Shown here piece after piece: positions 41,193 through 48,674 of a stretch of 53,859 nucleotides of DNA. Position numbers and translations under genes: made by a program. The notes beneath the pieces were generated by a model. That model ran no database searches, was not told where the DNA came from, and was given only the letters and a program-made list of their open reading frames with translations. Positions within the stretch are counted from its first letter, which is position 1. Each line of letters starts with the position of its first letter. Location of the stretch: the NCBI GenBank assembly GCA_019264575.1, contig JAHUZV010000007.1, forward strand, positions 1 through 53,859. Reading direction: 5' to 3'. This DNA is from Vulcanococcus sp. (GTDB lineage: Bacteria; Cyanobacteriota; Cyanobacteriia; PCC-6307; Cyanobiaceae).

Positions 41193-42007
41193 GGGCTGTC
41201 CTCCAGGACTTGCCGAGATCGACGCCTTGGAGACTGCGACGCAATAAAGCGACTCAATAATAGCCCGATTAACAGGCTAATGTAGAGGGTGCTGCTGATA
41301 CTAACCAGTACAGCAAAGACTTCACCTACCGGACTTGCAGGCACAACATCGCCATAACCCAGCGAACTGATCGTCACAAAGGCGAAATAGGACAGCCTTG
41401 CCATCAGCTCCTCATGCAGGCCTGCCATATTGATATTAAAGCTATCTGCATCCACCATTTGAAGCACGGTTGCAAGTAGTCCGGCGGTTAGCCCTAGATG
41501 CACATAACCAGCCGCACCAAGGCAGAGCGTGCGCACAGAAACACGGTCGCTATTAGCCAACACTTGGATAATTCGGACGGCCGTCAGCAGATAAAAAGCC
41601 GAGCGCACAGCGAGGATTAAGACATGCCACCCGAATGGAGGTCGATGTGCAGTGACTAACGGCCACCAAACCGCCAGCGCCGAGAACAGGCCCAGCAATC
41701 GGTAGAGCGCGTTGACCTGCAATGGACCGATACGCGCCACCCAAGACGGCAAGGCCAGCAACGACTCGACCACGAGCACAGTCACCGCCAGCGGTAACAT
41801 CAGCCGTTGCAATGGAGTGCCGTCGAGATCGGCGAAGGGAAACAACAGGAGCGGCAACAGCGCCGCCATCAAAAACAGAGGGAAATGCGGCTCCCTGGCA
41901 CGGATAGCGGCTGGCTGCAGGCGGATGGGCGCAGTGATCCTCATCGCTCCATGATCGCCTCCATCCATGAGCTCTGCCACGTTAAGCGCAGTGCCATTCC
42001 AGCTCAC
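41189..42007 (-). CDS. Potassium-channel-like protein (copy 2)
   Basis: 272 aa. Same plan as its neighbour: FLMAALLPLLLFPF, LGAAGYVHLGLTAGLLATVL (shared block GAAGYxHLGLT), filter FVTISSLGYGDVVPASPVGE, last span SLLIGLLLSRFI, and a basic tail QSPRRRSRQVLE. N-terminal ~30 residues are extra; an alternative ATG at 41944 may be the true start. It lies first in the two-gene unit. The pair arose by duplication. Confidence 0.85.
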   Translation of the reverse strand: MSWNGTALNVAELMDGGDHGAMRITAPIRLQPAAIRAREPHFPLFLMAALLPLLLFPFADLDGTPLQRLMLPLAVTVLVVESLLALPSWVARIGPLQVNALYRLLGLFSALAVWWPLVTAHRPPFGWHVLILAVRSAFYLLTAVRIIQVLANSDRVSVRTLCLGAAGYVHLGLTAGLLATVLQMVDADSFNINMAGLHEELMARLSYFAFVTISSLGYGDVVPASPVGEVFAVLVSISSTLYISLLIGLLLSRFIASQSPRRRSRQVLEDSP

Positions 42008-42124
42008 GTCCCTAGGTTTGGGATAGCAGCTGAAACAGCACCGGCCATGCAGCGACTGGCAGCTCTCTCAACGACCTGCTGAATGCTCTCCTTGAGCAAG
42101 GAGTGAGCTTGGCGAGCTGGAGGG

Positions 42125-42158
42125 GGACTCTCCAGGGGCTTGCCCCCCTGGAGAGTCC
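42125..42158 (-). terminator. 14-bp perfect hairpin after the 42164 gene
   Basis: GGACTCTCCAGGGG (42125-42138) pairs perfectly with CCCCTGGAGAGTCC (42145-42158), loop 6 nt. It lies just after the stop of the minus-strand gene ending at 42164. No T-tract follows on either strand, so it may be a processing or stabilising structure rather than a simple terminator. Confidence 0.5.
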
Positions 42159-42163
42159 ATGCA

Positions 42164-42511
42164 TCACTGAAACTTCACGAACTCCGTGACATTGCCTTTG
42201 CCATCGGTGTTGCAGTAGCCGGTGTGCTTCTTGAACTGCCAGTTGAAGCTCAGACCATTCTTCTGGATGTCTTTCAGGGTGGTCTCACCAGCGTCGATGC
42301 TTTGCTTGAGCGTGGCACCCACTTCCACGCTGATGTCAGCCATCACCGATTTGGGGAACTTCACGGCCACTTCGTTTTTGCAAGTCCTACCCCAGGCGGC
42401 GATGCGTGCCTCGATCTTGGCATCATCGTCGGCCAAGGCAGCTGTGGAGCCCGCCACGCCAACCAGAGCCAGCATGCAGGCGCCAGCCAAAGCAGAGGTC
42501 ACCTTCATCAT
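42164..42511 (-). CDS. Secreted hypothetical protein (115 aa)
   Basis: Starts MMKVTSALAGACMLALVGVA; signal peptide ends ...AALA. The mature part (IEARIAAWGRTCKNEVAVKF, TLKQSIDAGETTLKDIQ, FKKHTGYCNTDGKGNVTE) has two Cys that could pair. Small periplasmic proteins of this style recur in the window; no family recognised. A long hairpin follows the stop. Confidence 0.75.
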   Translation of the reverse strand: MMKVTSALAGACMLALVGVAGSTAALADDDAKIEARIAAWGRTCKNEVAVKFPKSVMADISVEVGATLKQSIDAGETTLKDIQKNGLSFNWQFKKHTGYCNTDGKGNVTEFVKFQ

Positions 42512-42664
42512 CGAAACACGAGAACAACTGCCTGAAGCTAGCTAGCCAACCTCAATTCGTCTGTTAGATGTTGCAACTAAATACATCAATCACAGCGACA
42601 GGAGAGCAGCAGCATTGCCAATCACAATCCTGCGTTCTCATTACATATTCAGGAGGGTTCAGAA

Positions 42665-43036
42665 TTGATGACACCTCGAACGATTTGGCTCTACCTCCAT
42701 CTCGCCCTAGGGCTGGGATGGATCGCTGTGTTGGCGTTCAGTGCCAAACAGGAATCGGCGATCAGCCTCGACCCATTGCAGGTTGGGCAGATGCTGCTTT
42801 TAGCCGGATGGTTGCCGTCTACGGCCCTTGCAGCGTGGCAGGTAGAGCATCGGCGATGGAAGGACCTCCTGCTCAGCGACTGTTTAGCTGCCGGAGTCAT
42901 TGTGGCCGTGGCTTGCACGATCTACTTGCCTCTCTTCTTTTTCCAGGTGGTGTGTTTTGTGCCGTTCGCACTCTTGCCGCGTGGATGCATAACCAACGCC
43001 ATGATCATTCTATGGGGAAAGCTTAAGCGCAAATGA
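42665..43036 (+). CDS. Small membrane protein (123 aa)
   Basis: Either TTG 42665 or ATG 42668 starts it; AGGAGGG at 42651-42657 is 8 nt before the TTG and 11 nt before the ATG, favouring TTG. Four hydrophobic segments (LYLHLALGLGWIAVLAF, MLLLAGWLPSTALAAW, DCLAAGVIVAVACTIYL, FFFQVVCFVPFALL) point to an integral membrane protein. No family recognised. Alone between divergent secreted-protein genes. Confidence 0.65.
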   Translation: MMTPRTIWLYLHLALGLGWIAVLAFSAKQESAISLDPLQVGQMLLLAGWLPSTALAAWQVEHRRWKDLLLSDCLAAGVIVAVACTIYLPLFFFQVVCFVPFALLPRGCITNAMIILWGKLKRK

Positions 43037-43123
43037 ACTGGAAGATCGAGCCACCGATGCTGACGGTTCTAGGCACTGGTGCCTTTTATCAGGTCCTTGC
43101 ATGGCCTCGATCAGCAGCCAGCG

Positions 43124-43609
43124 TCAACCGGTGTGATACTTATGCGATCTTTTGACCTCAACTTGTTGAGTAGCCTCATCAATCTCACAGTAACCAGCAT
43201 CTCTGCCTCTTCTCCAGCTGATTCGGGTTCCTCCCACTTCAGCGCCAAGCATGGTTGGAATCTTGGTACCTTGATCCGGGGGTGAGTTGATCTTGATGTT
43301 CTGCGCAAGATCGTTGGATTGGACTGCAACAGCGGCCCTACAGGCATCCATCAGCGCATTGACTCGCGTAATGCCGACGGTGCCACTGTCTCGCCCACTC
43401 ACCGTTTCCACTGAGTTGCGAGCACTGGAAACACAACCCTGTAGAGCTGCGACGAGTGATGCCATCACAGCGATCACTGTTACAACACCGAGGAACCTGC
43501 ACTGTGTCGAGCGCGAGATTGACCCGCCTATCAGGCAAGTCGCATCGTGTGGCCTGGATAGAAACGAGAAACAAGGCCATAAAAGGCCAGCAATGTAATC
43601 AGAGCGCAA
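43124..43609 (-). CDS. Putative lipoprotein (up to 161 aa)
   Basis: A lipobox-like LVAALQGC (with ALQGC) follows a hydrophobic stretch RFLGVVTVIAVMASLVAAL, suggesting a lipid-anchored secreted protein. The mature part contains RVNALMDACRAAVAVQSN, TMLGAEVGGTRISWRRGRDA and GYCEIDEATQQVEV. The exact start is unclear because the first 35 residues (MRSDYIAGLLWPCFSF...) look unlike a signal peptide. No family recognised. Confidence 0.6.
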   Translation of the reverse strand: MRSDYIAGLLWPCFSFLSRPHDATCLIGGSISRSTQCRFLGVVTVIAVMASLVAALQGCVSSARNSVETVSGRDSGTVGITRVNALMDACRAAVAVQSNDLAQNIKINSPPDQGTKIPTMLGAEVGGTRISWRRGRDAGYCEIDEATQQVEVKRSHKYHTG

Positions 43610-43633
43610 TGTTTAATGGTTTTGCTATCCATC

Positions 43634-44587
43634 TTAAATCGGGTGCGTCTTTCGTGTTCTTAGCGGTAACTCGCCGCACCAGCGCCGATAGTCCGCCGCT
43701 GTCGCACCACAGGCCAGCAAGCCGGCCTCAGCCATCAGCTGCGCCACGCTGAGGTGGTTGAGCTCCGGATCAAGCAACAGCTTGCGCAGCTGATGCAGCC
43801 GCAAGCGCTTCAGCTCAGCCATGGGTGAGCAGCCCAGTTCTGCCTGGAAACTGGTCTGGATCGTTCTCACCGAAACGCTGAATGCGGCACTGAGCTCCAC
43901 CACCGAAAATCGCTCCGCTAGCCGATCCTGCATCCATAGACAGGCCTCACCCACCAACTCGCGGCGACGAATGGCAGTCACCCGTTCAGGTTTTTGATCA
44001 GGCCCTAATGGATGACACGCCTGATGAAGGACATCGACGAGCCGTTCAGCCGCGAACGATGCGCCATGGGCTTGGGTCGCCGCAGCTTCCACAAGAGTCC
44101 AAGCGGCATTGATCAGCCGTTGAGCAAGAGAACCCTGGCGAAACAGCGGGGAAACGGGCCCGCGTCCTACGAGATAGCTGTTGGGAACAATGATGGAGAT
44201 GCCGCTGACCGTTTCAGTACTGAGCCCGGTCATCGCATCTCCGGGCCGAAACATCAGGCCCGTTCCCGGTTCGGCCACATGCTCCTCCCCGTTGATGGTT
44301 TCCTGCATCAACCCCTGGATCGGTAGCCACAGCACCCCATCGCCGCACTGCTCCCTCTGAAGTTCCAGGTGGCCTGTGCCCTGCAGCCAAAGCACCTGAA
44401 AGTCATCCACGCTGCCTGAACGGATCTGCGCCTCAAACGGCTGAGAACCCGGCCGCAATCGGCTGCGGTGGTGGCCCAGCGTATTGGCCAGTACGGCTTC
44501 CCACTGCCCGAAATCCTGGCTGTGGAGCAAGGGCTTTAAACCGGGGCCCTCTGTCCACGGCAGGGGCCTGCGGGGCGACAACAGCAT
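43634..44587 (-). CDS. AraC-family transcription regulator
   Basis: 317 aa from ATG 44587 (MLLSPRRPLPWTEG), just after the neighbour's stop; an upstream extension overlaps that neighbour and is rejected. The N-terminal ~170 residues are a beta-rich sensor domain of the AraC-binding-like type (TGHLELQREQCGDGVLWL, GTGLMFRPGDAM, ISIIVPNSYL). The C-terminal two-HTH domain is clear: RRELVGEACLWMQDRLAERF, SVVELSAAFSVSVRTIQTSF, LKRLRLHQLRKLLLDPEL, LSVAQLMAEAGL. It should bind DNA; effector unknown. It lies next to the small secreted gene 44593, perhaps its target or partner. Confidence 0.85.
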   Translation of the reverse strand: MLLSPRRPLPWTEGPGLKPLLHSQDFGQWEAVLANTLGHHRSRLRPGSQPFEAQIRSGSVDDFQVLWLQGTGHLELQREQCGDGVLWLPIQGLMQETINGEEHVAEPGTGLMFRPGDAMTGLSTETVSGISIIVPNSYLVGRGPVSPLFRQGSLAQRLINAAWTLVEAAATQAHGASFAAERLVDVLHQACHPLGPDQKPERVTAIRRRELVGEACLWMQDRLAERFSVVELSAAFSVSVRTIQTSFQAELGCSPMAELKRLRLHQLRKLLLDPELNHLSVAQLMAEAGLLACGATAADYRRWCGELPLRTRKTHPI

Positions 44588-44592
44588 CCCTC

Positions 44593-44946
44593 TTACTCGA
44601 GCACCCGAGCTGGCGCCGTGCATACCCAGGTGCGGCCAACGCCCTTGGCCGAGAGAAACGGCGTGTCGTAAAAAGTGGGCTGCCCCTTGGCGTTGTCGTT
44701 CTTCTGTACACGCCATTGCTCACGCTCGCAGCTCACCGTGAGCGTGAGCGAACCGCCGCCAGGCTGCGCCACACGGAAGAAGCGAACGCCGTCGTACAGG
44801 CCCATGGGTTTGGCCTGCAGCTGTTTCAGCAAGATCGCCAATGTTTGTGGGGCCTCCGCCCGAGCCATCGGATGCCCCACAACTGCCGTGCCAAGGCAGG
44901 CTGCTGCCGCGATCGCCAGGTACCGCCAGTTGCCTATTGCAGCCAT
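44593..44946 (-). CDS. Secreted hypothetical protein (117 aa)
   Basis: ATG at 44946 (a TTG three codons earlier is less likely). Signal peptide MAAIGNWRYLAIAAAACLGT ... ARA, then QTLAILLKQLQAKPMGLYDG, VRFFRVAQPGGGSLTLTVSC, REQWRVQKNDNAKGQ, GRTWVCTAPARVLE; two Cys likely bonded. It is 5 nt from the AraC-family gene start and on the same strand, so likely co-transcribed. Function unknown. Confidence 0.7.
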   Translation of the reverse strand: MAAIGNWRYLAIAAAACLGTAVVGHPMARAEAPQTLAILLKQLQAKPMGLYDGVRFFRVAQPGGGSLTLTVSCEREQWRVQKNDNAKGQPTFYDTPFLSAKGVGRTWVCTAPARVLE

Positions 44947-45073
44947 CACCAAAACCGCATGATTGGCGCATTCTGCCGAGGTGATGCGCCACCGTCAGCG
45001 AAAGAATCATCACGAGACAAGACGAACCGTGATCTGATTTCTAGTGTTTCAGCAGAGCGATCGATCACCCACC

Positions 45074-45799
45074 ATGGGAAGAACAACCTGGCTGTTGAGC
45101 GCGGCGTTGCCGGCTGTGATCAGTAGCGCAGCACTGGCCCAACCAGCCGGCCTCCTCTACCCACGCCCCGGCGTGGTGTGCGATGCGGTGGGTCAAACCT
45201 GCTTCGACAGCTACGGCGCCTCGATCGGCATCACAGCGGATGTGTACGGCCAAAAGGCTGCCAATCGCCTCACCAAAACTCTCAGCCAAACCAACAATCG
45301 CGATTTCCGCCTCAGCAGCGGTCAAGCCTGCAGCGTGGCTAAGCGCACCTGCTGGAACGATGGCTGGGCTGAAACACGCGTGGCCCCCGGGCTCACCCAA
45401 CAACTGTTCGGCAGCAACAGTGGCAATCTGCGCCCTGGCCAAGCCCAGGTGGCGCGCGACTCGGGCCTCTGCAGCCTGAGCCGCAGCGGCCAGCGCGTCT
45501 TTGATGGACCTTGCCTGCTCAGGCAAGTGAACCAGGGCGGGCAGAGCCGTTATGAGGTGCAACTGCAGAACGGCAGGAACTATGTGTTCCAGCAGCTGGG
45601 CGGGCAATTCCAGATCCGTGATGGCTTCGGCGGGAGCTGGCCCGTCACCTTCATCGATCACGGCAACACAGGCATCTTCCGCTTTGGCGACTACAAACTG
45701 GTGGCCACACGGGAGAACGCCAACCGCTACTCCAGCAGCAACCGCGACGCAGCTGTAGGCAACGCCCTCGGCAATCTGCTCAATGCTCTGTTCCAGTAA
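45074..45799 (+). CDS. Secreted YcgJ/Fels-1 prophage protein-like
   Basis: 241 aa from ATG 45074 (MGRTTWLLSAALP...). Signal peptide then the YcgJ-like repeat: LLYPRPGVVCDAVGQTCFDS, YGASIGITADVYGQKAANRL, FRLSSGQACSVAKRTCWNDG, with paired Cys. A second domain follows (GLCSLSRSGQRVFDGPCLL, RYEVQLQNGRNYVFQQLGGQ, WPVTFIDHGNTGIFRFGDYK). Such proteins are periplasmic; known role is unclear. It overlaps the next gene by 17 nt. Confidence 0.8.
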   Translation: MGRTTWLLSAALPAVISSAALAQPAGLLYPRPGVVCDAVGQTCFDSYGASIGITADVYGQKAANRLTKTLSQTNNRDFRLSSGQACSVAKRTCWNDGWAETRVAPGLTQQLFGSNSGNLRPGQAQVARDSGLCSLSRSGQRVFDGPCLLRQVNQGGQSRYEVQLQNGRNYVFQQLGGQFQIRDGFGGSWPVTFIDHGNTGIFRFGDYKLVATRENANRYSSSNRDAAVGNALGNLLNALFQ

Positions 45800-46274
45800 G
45801 CGCTGGCTTCGATCGATCGCACTGCTGTTGAGCTGGCCGGCGACAGCGCTGGCCGAGGTGGTGGTGGTGCCGGTTGCCAGCCCCTACAGCTACGACTCCG
45901 CAACCCTGCGGCAACTCAACCTGCAGGGCAGTTGGGGGCGCTACATCGGCTTCATCGGTCACAGCGTGATCGAATGGCCAGCCGTTGCGACCCAGTTCAA
46001 TGCCGGCAACCCCGGCACAGTGCGTTGCCACGAAAACCGCTGCTGGCGCGAGGGCTATATCGCCCCGAGCTTGAGCGGCGGCACACCAGCCGGTTCGCTG
46101 CGCCATTACTTCAACTACCAACTCGATTGCCGCGACCAAACCTTTGATCGCATTGGCGATGTGCGCCTCCCTGGCAACTACCAGCGCGGATGGCAGCCCG
46201 TGCTCAACGACCCCGTGGCCCTGGCCGTGGCGCGCGACTGGTGCCCTCGCATCAGCGAGCTATCAAAGGGGTAA
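45783..46274 (+). CDS. Secreted hypothetical protein (163 aa)
   Basis: Signal peptide MLCSSKRWLRSIALLLSW ... ALA, then AEVVVVPVASPYSYDSATLR, WGRYIGFIGHSVIEWPAVAT, VRCHENRCWREGYIAPSL, YFNYQLDCRDQTF, VARDWCPRISEL; four Cys likely paired. The WGRYxxFI pattern is not assigned to a family. It overlaps the YcgJ-like gene, so both are probably co-translated secreted products. Confidence 0.7.
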   Translation: MLCSSKRWLRSIALLLSWPATALAEVVVVPVASPYSYDSATLRQLNLQGSWGRYIGFIGHSVIEWPAVATQFNAGNPGTVRCHENRCWREGYIAPSLSGGTPAGSLRHYFNYQLDCRDQTFDRIGDVRLPGNYQRGWQPVLNDPVALAVARDWCPRISELSKG

Positions 46275-46634
46275 ACGAGCAATGGCCGCCGACACCAACC
46301 ACTGGCGATCTCTCGGTGATGCTGGCGGGCTTGCGCAAGACCTGGGCTGATCTGCTCGATGGTTTTTGGACGAACCACAGGGGAACCCCACTACGCGCGC
46401 TAGGGCCTGGAGGCTCAGTGGCGGCCGTTCGCTGGTGTAGCGCTTGTGAGTGCTGGAGGGTGAGATCGGGATGTCTTCGTCGGTCATTCCTCGCCTGAAA
46501 GGGTGGTGTGGGCAAACGAGCAGCGAAAAGGAGGCGCTCTGCCGCTTTCTGGTTGCAAATTCCCCCTAAATGGGGGCATCGCAGATCCTCCCCTTGCGAG
46601 GAGACTCATACCAACACCACCCCGCAGGTCCGTC

Positions 46635-46841
46635 ATGAAGGACTCTTCAGAGCCCCTCACCGTTGCTGCCCCACCTGCAAGCGACTGCCTCGGCCGGACC
46701 TGTCTGAAATGGCGCGCGGATGGCGAGCTCACCGCAATCGATCTGAGCTTGGTCCTGGCACGCCTGGCTGAGGTGGACGAGGAATTGACGGGCCCCCAAC
46801 AGGACACGTATTCGCCGCTGCCCTGTTTCTCGACCAGTTGA
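46635..46841 (+). CDS. Possible small protein (68 aa)
   Basis: MKDSSEPLTVAAPPASD, then CLGRTCLKWRADGELTAIDL and LVLARLAEVDEELTGP, ending abruptly in a less natural tail. The helical middle is protein-like, but an opposing minus-strand frame (46647-47174) is also open, so the call is weak. Confidence 0.3.
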   Translation: MKDSSEPLTVAAPPASDCLGRTCLKWRADGELTAIDLSLVLARLAEVDEELTGPQQDTYSPLPCFSTS

Positions 46842-47480
46842 AGTCCCGACTGAGGCCGATGCATGACGAGACACCATGACGGCAGCACGCTCAATACGGA
46901 GACACAGGATGTGCCAGAGCACGGTGGTGAACCAGTGCACTCCTGGTACATCAACTGGCCCTGAGCCGAATACGCATGCCAGAGAGTAGGCCTTGAGCCT
47001 GTACAGATAGTCGAGCAAGTCATCAGACAGGCTCTGATCCTCCTGGGCCAAGATTGCTACCTGGCAACAGGCTACGCGTTGTCGGTTGGCGTTGGTCAGT
47101 CCGGAACCAGGGGAGCAGAAGGATTGAGCAATGTCCGACAAACCGAAAACCCCCGAGCAGAGCCCAAGGGTCATGGATCAATCACGAACATTCCGATGAC
47201 AGTGGAGTGAAGCTTCTGCCGTTGGCACCTGGGGCCGACGGTCCAGTTGTGGGTTGGTTGCTTCTCCTGGGGCACCTGCTTGCACTGCTCCAGTTCCCGC
47301 ACGTAGATGAAGGGAATACGGACATCACGCCAACGGCGAAGGTGCGGGGAGCATTCCCCACAACCCCCTGTCTCGGTTGTGAACCAGTTCACAACCAACC
47401 GCCTCAAGCAGGGTCAACCTGCTACGAGGTGATCACATGAGTCCCTGATGGGAATCCTCGAAAACCCAGCCCCAGTCAGC
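46842..47480. other. Gene-poor stretch
   Basis: No frame here reads clearly as protein. A 78-aa minus-strand frame (47171-47407; NWFTTETGG, LRRWRDVRIPFIYVRELEQC) has some natural-looking segments and could be a remnant of a small gene. A GGGGAGCATTCCCC hairpin-like word lies near 47347-47360. Confidence 0.35.
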
Positions 47481-47503
47481 AAAAAGCCCCGCCGAAGCAG
47501 GGC
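47481..47503 (-). terminator. Intrinsic terminator following the tRNA fragment
   Basis: On the minus strand GCCCTGC-TTCG-GCGGGGC (47503-47486) forms a 7-bp stem with a TTCG tetraloop, followed by TTTTT (47485-47481). It lies 22 nt past the 3' end of the tRNA-like fragment, as expected for the original tRNA terminator. Confidence 0.88.
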
Positions 47504-47524
47504 ACAGAGCTGTTCAGCTCAAAG

Positions 47525-47575
47525 TGGCTCGGGGGAGACTTGAACTCCCGACCTTGGGGTTATGAATCCCACAGG
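47525..47575 (-). tRNA. 3' half of a tRNA-Met (CAU), fragment
   Basis: On the minus strand: anticodon loop TTCATAA (anticodon CAT at 47564-47562) with a near-complete stem, variable loop, T-arm GGGAG-TTCAAGT-CTCCC, and acceptor strand CCGAGCC plus discriminator A ending at 47525. No CCA is encoded. The matching 5' acceptor strand GGCTCGG and the D-arm are not found upstream. It is therefore a 3' tRNA fragment followed by its terminator. This is what an integrase leaves at one end of an element inserted in a tRNA gene. A group I intron is unlikely because the anticodon arm itself is continuous. Confidence 0.7.
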
Positions 47576-47756
47576 TCTCGGCAAGACTCACTGGCTTGCA
47601 GGGCTTCTTGAAGGAGTGTTCACAGGTTAGTTCACAAGCTCGTTCAAAAATTCATAGAGAGGGGCTGGTTTTCGTCATCTGATTGGCAGCCGCATCTCTT
47701 CCTCGTCTGTCTCAGAATTTGTGGGATGAGACCGGTCCTTGGCGCTTGCGACTGCT

Positions 47757-47957
47757 TCAGGCGGCATCCATGCGCATCAGCACGCGCTGTTGGTGCCAGA
47801 CCGTGTTGGACCTGGGTGCCAGTGGGTTCGCTTTGCGGAAGTGGAGCCCGGATCGGAAATAGCCAGCTGATTTGAGGCGCTGAAGGGTTACGCGGTGGAC
47901 CCCAAGCTCAGTCGCCATTTGACGGGTAGAGATCCAAGGGCTTACTGAAGCGCTCAT
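47757..47957 (-). CDS. Excisionase-like small HTH protein
   Basis: 66 aa: WISTRQMATELGVHRVTLQR then LKSAGYFRSGLHFRKANP, LAPRSNTVWHQQRVLMRM. The first part is a MerR/excisionase-type helix-turn-helix and the second a wing, the layout of small Xis/AlpA-like proteins of integrated elements. It lies 182 bp from the tRNA fragment, on the side expected to be inside the element. It may direct integrase or act as a regulator. No integrase gene is visible in the window. Confidence 0.7.
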   Translation of the reverse strand: MSASVSPWISTRQMATELGVHRVTLQRLKSAGYFRSGLHFRKANPLAPRSNTVWHQQRVLMRMDAA

Positions 47958-48002
47958 TGGTGAGAGGGCATGTAGTGGAGGCTATTGGCGCTTGATTGCA
48001 GC

Positions 48003-48353
48003 TCAGGGCTGACCCTGGCCCCGACCGCTCACCGAGCTCCCAAGTGCCAAGCCAGCCAAGATGCTCAGCCCCTGGTTCACCGCTTCATCAATGCGGCCCT
48101 GGGGGCGGGTGCAAAACAGCGTCACGGGGTGCTCTGGTGTTGAGCTGGTTGAGGATTTCTGGGGTGCATCTGGATCGACGACTCCGGCACGACCAGTGGG
48201 CTCCTCCACCTGCCGCTCCAGCGTCGCCAGGCCGTTGGAGCGCATGTACAGCCAGCTCAGGGCGGTGCAATTGAGCAGGTCAAACGCCAGCGTGGCGCCC
48301 TGGAACCCAAGGATCCCGGTGGAGATCCAAACCACCAGACGGCGGGAATCCAT
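48003..48353 (-). CDS. Hypothetical membrane-associated protein (116 aa)
   Basis: Starts MDSRRLVVWISTGILGFQGA with a hydrophobic segment (~7-35), then a polar, Pro/Ser-rich middle (EEPTGRAGVVDPDAPQ), then a second hydrophobic stretch (GLSILAGLALGSSVSG). No family recognised. Lies between the excisionase-like gene and a 71-aa gene on the same strand. Confidence 0.5.
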   Translation of the reverse strand: MDSRRLVVWISTGILGFQGATLAFDLLNCTALSWLYMRSNGLATLERQVEEPTGRAGVVDPDAPQKSSTSSTPEHPVTLFCTRPQGRIDEAVNQGLSILAGLALGSSVSGRGQGQP

Positions 48354-48394
48354 GGAGCGTGACGACCAAGAGCTCCATAGGGTTCCGAGGCTGA

Positions 48395-48610
48395 TCAGTC
48401 GACTGATGCCTCAGCGGACTTCTGATCTACCAAGGCATCACTGAGCCGGTCCGCCAGCGCCAGGCACTGATCCATCTCCTGCCAGAGGAGCTCACGCCGT
48501 TCGGCCGTCACGGAGAAGGAACGGTGGTGCAAATCACGGCCGAAGTAGCGGAGGGCATCGCAGATGCGTCGCCAGTCGTCTGGACTCAGCTGCTCGGTGG
48601 AAAGAGTCAT
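48395..48610 (-). CDS. Small hypothetical protein (71 aa)
   Basis: From ATG 48610 (MTLSTEQLSPDDWRR); a longer in-frame start exists at 48709 but overlaps the lysozyme gene start. Helical: ICDALRYFGRDLHHRSF and LLWQEMDQCLALADRLSDAL. No family recognised. Confidence 0.5.
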   Translation of the reverse strand: MTLSTEQLSPDDWRRICDALRYFGRDLHHRSFSVTAERRELLWQEMDQCLALADRLSDALVDQKSAEASVD

Positions 48611-48674
48611 CTCTTGATCCTGCCAAGGGCTTTGCTCCAGGCCGGAACCCTCAGAAGTTCTCTGCTTCTGATGC

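Noticed and set aside
46647..47174. 175-aa minus-strand frame
   Set aside because: Mixed hydrophobic and Cys/Gln-rich sequence without a recognisable domain or ribosome site; not better than the opposite strand.
47171..47407. 78-aa minus-strand frame resembling a small DUF protein
   Set aside because: Some natural-looking segments, but no firm family match and the ends are ragged; left as a possible remnant.
47525..47640. Split tRNA with a group I intron
   Set aside because: Cyanobacterial tRNA introns usually sit in the anticodon loop, which is continuous here; the 5' acceptor strand is missing nearby.
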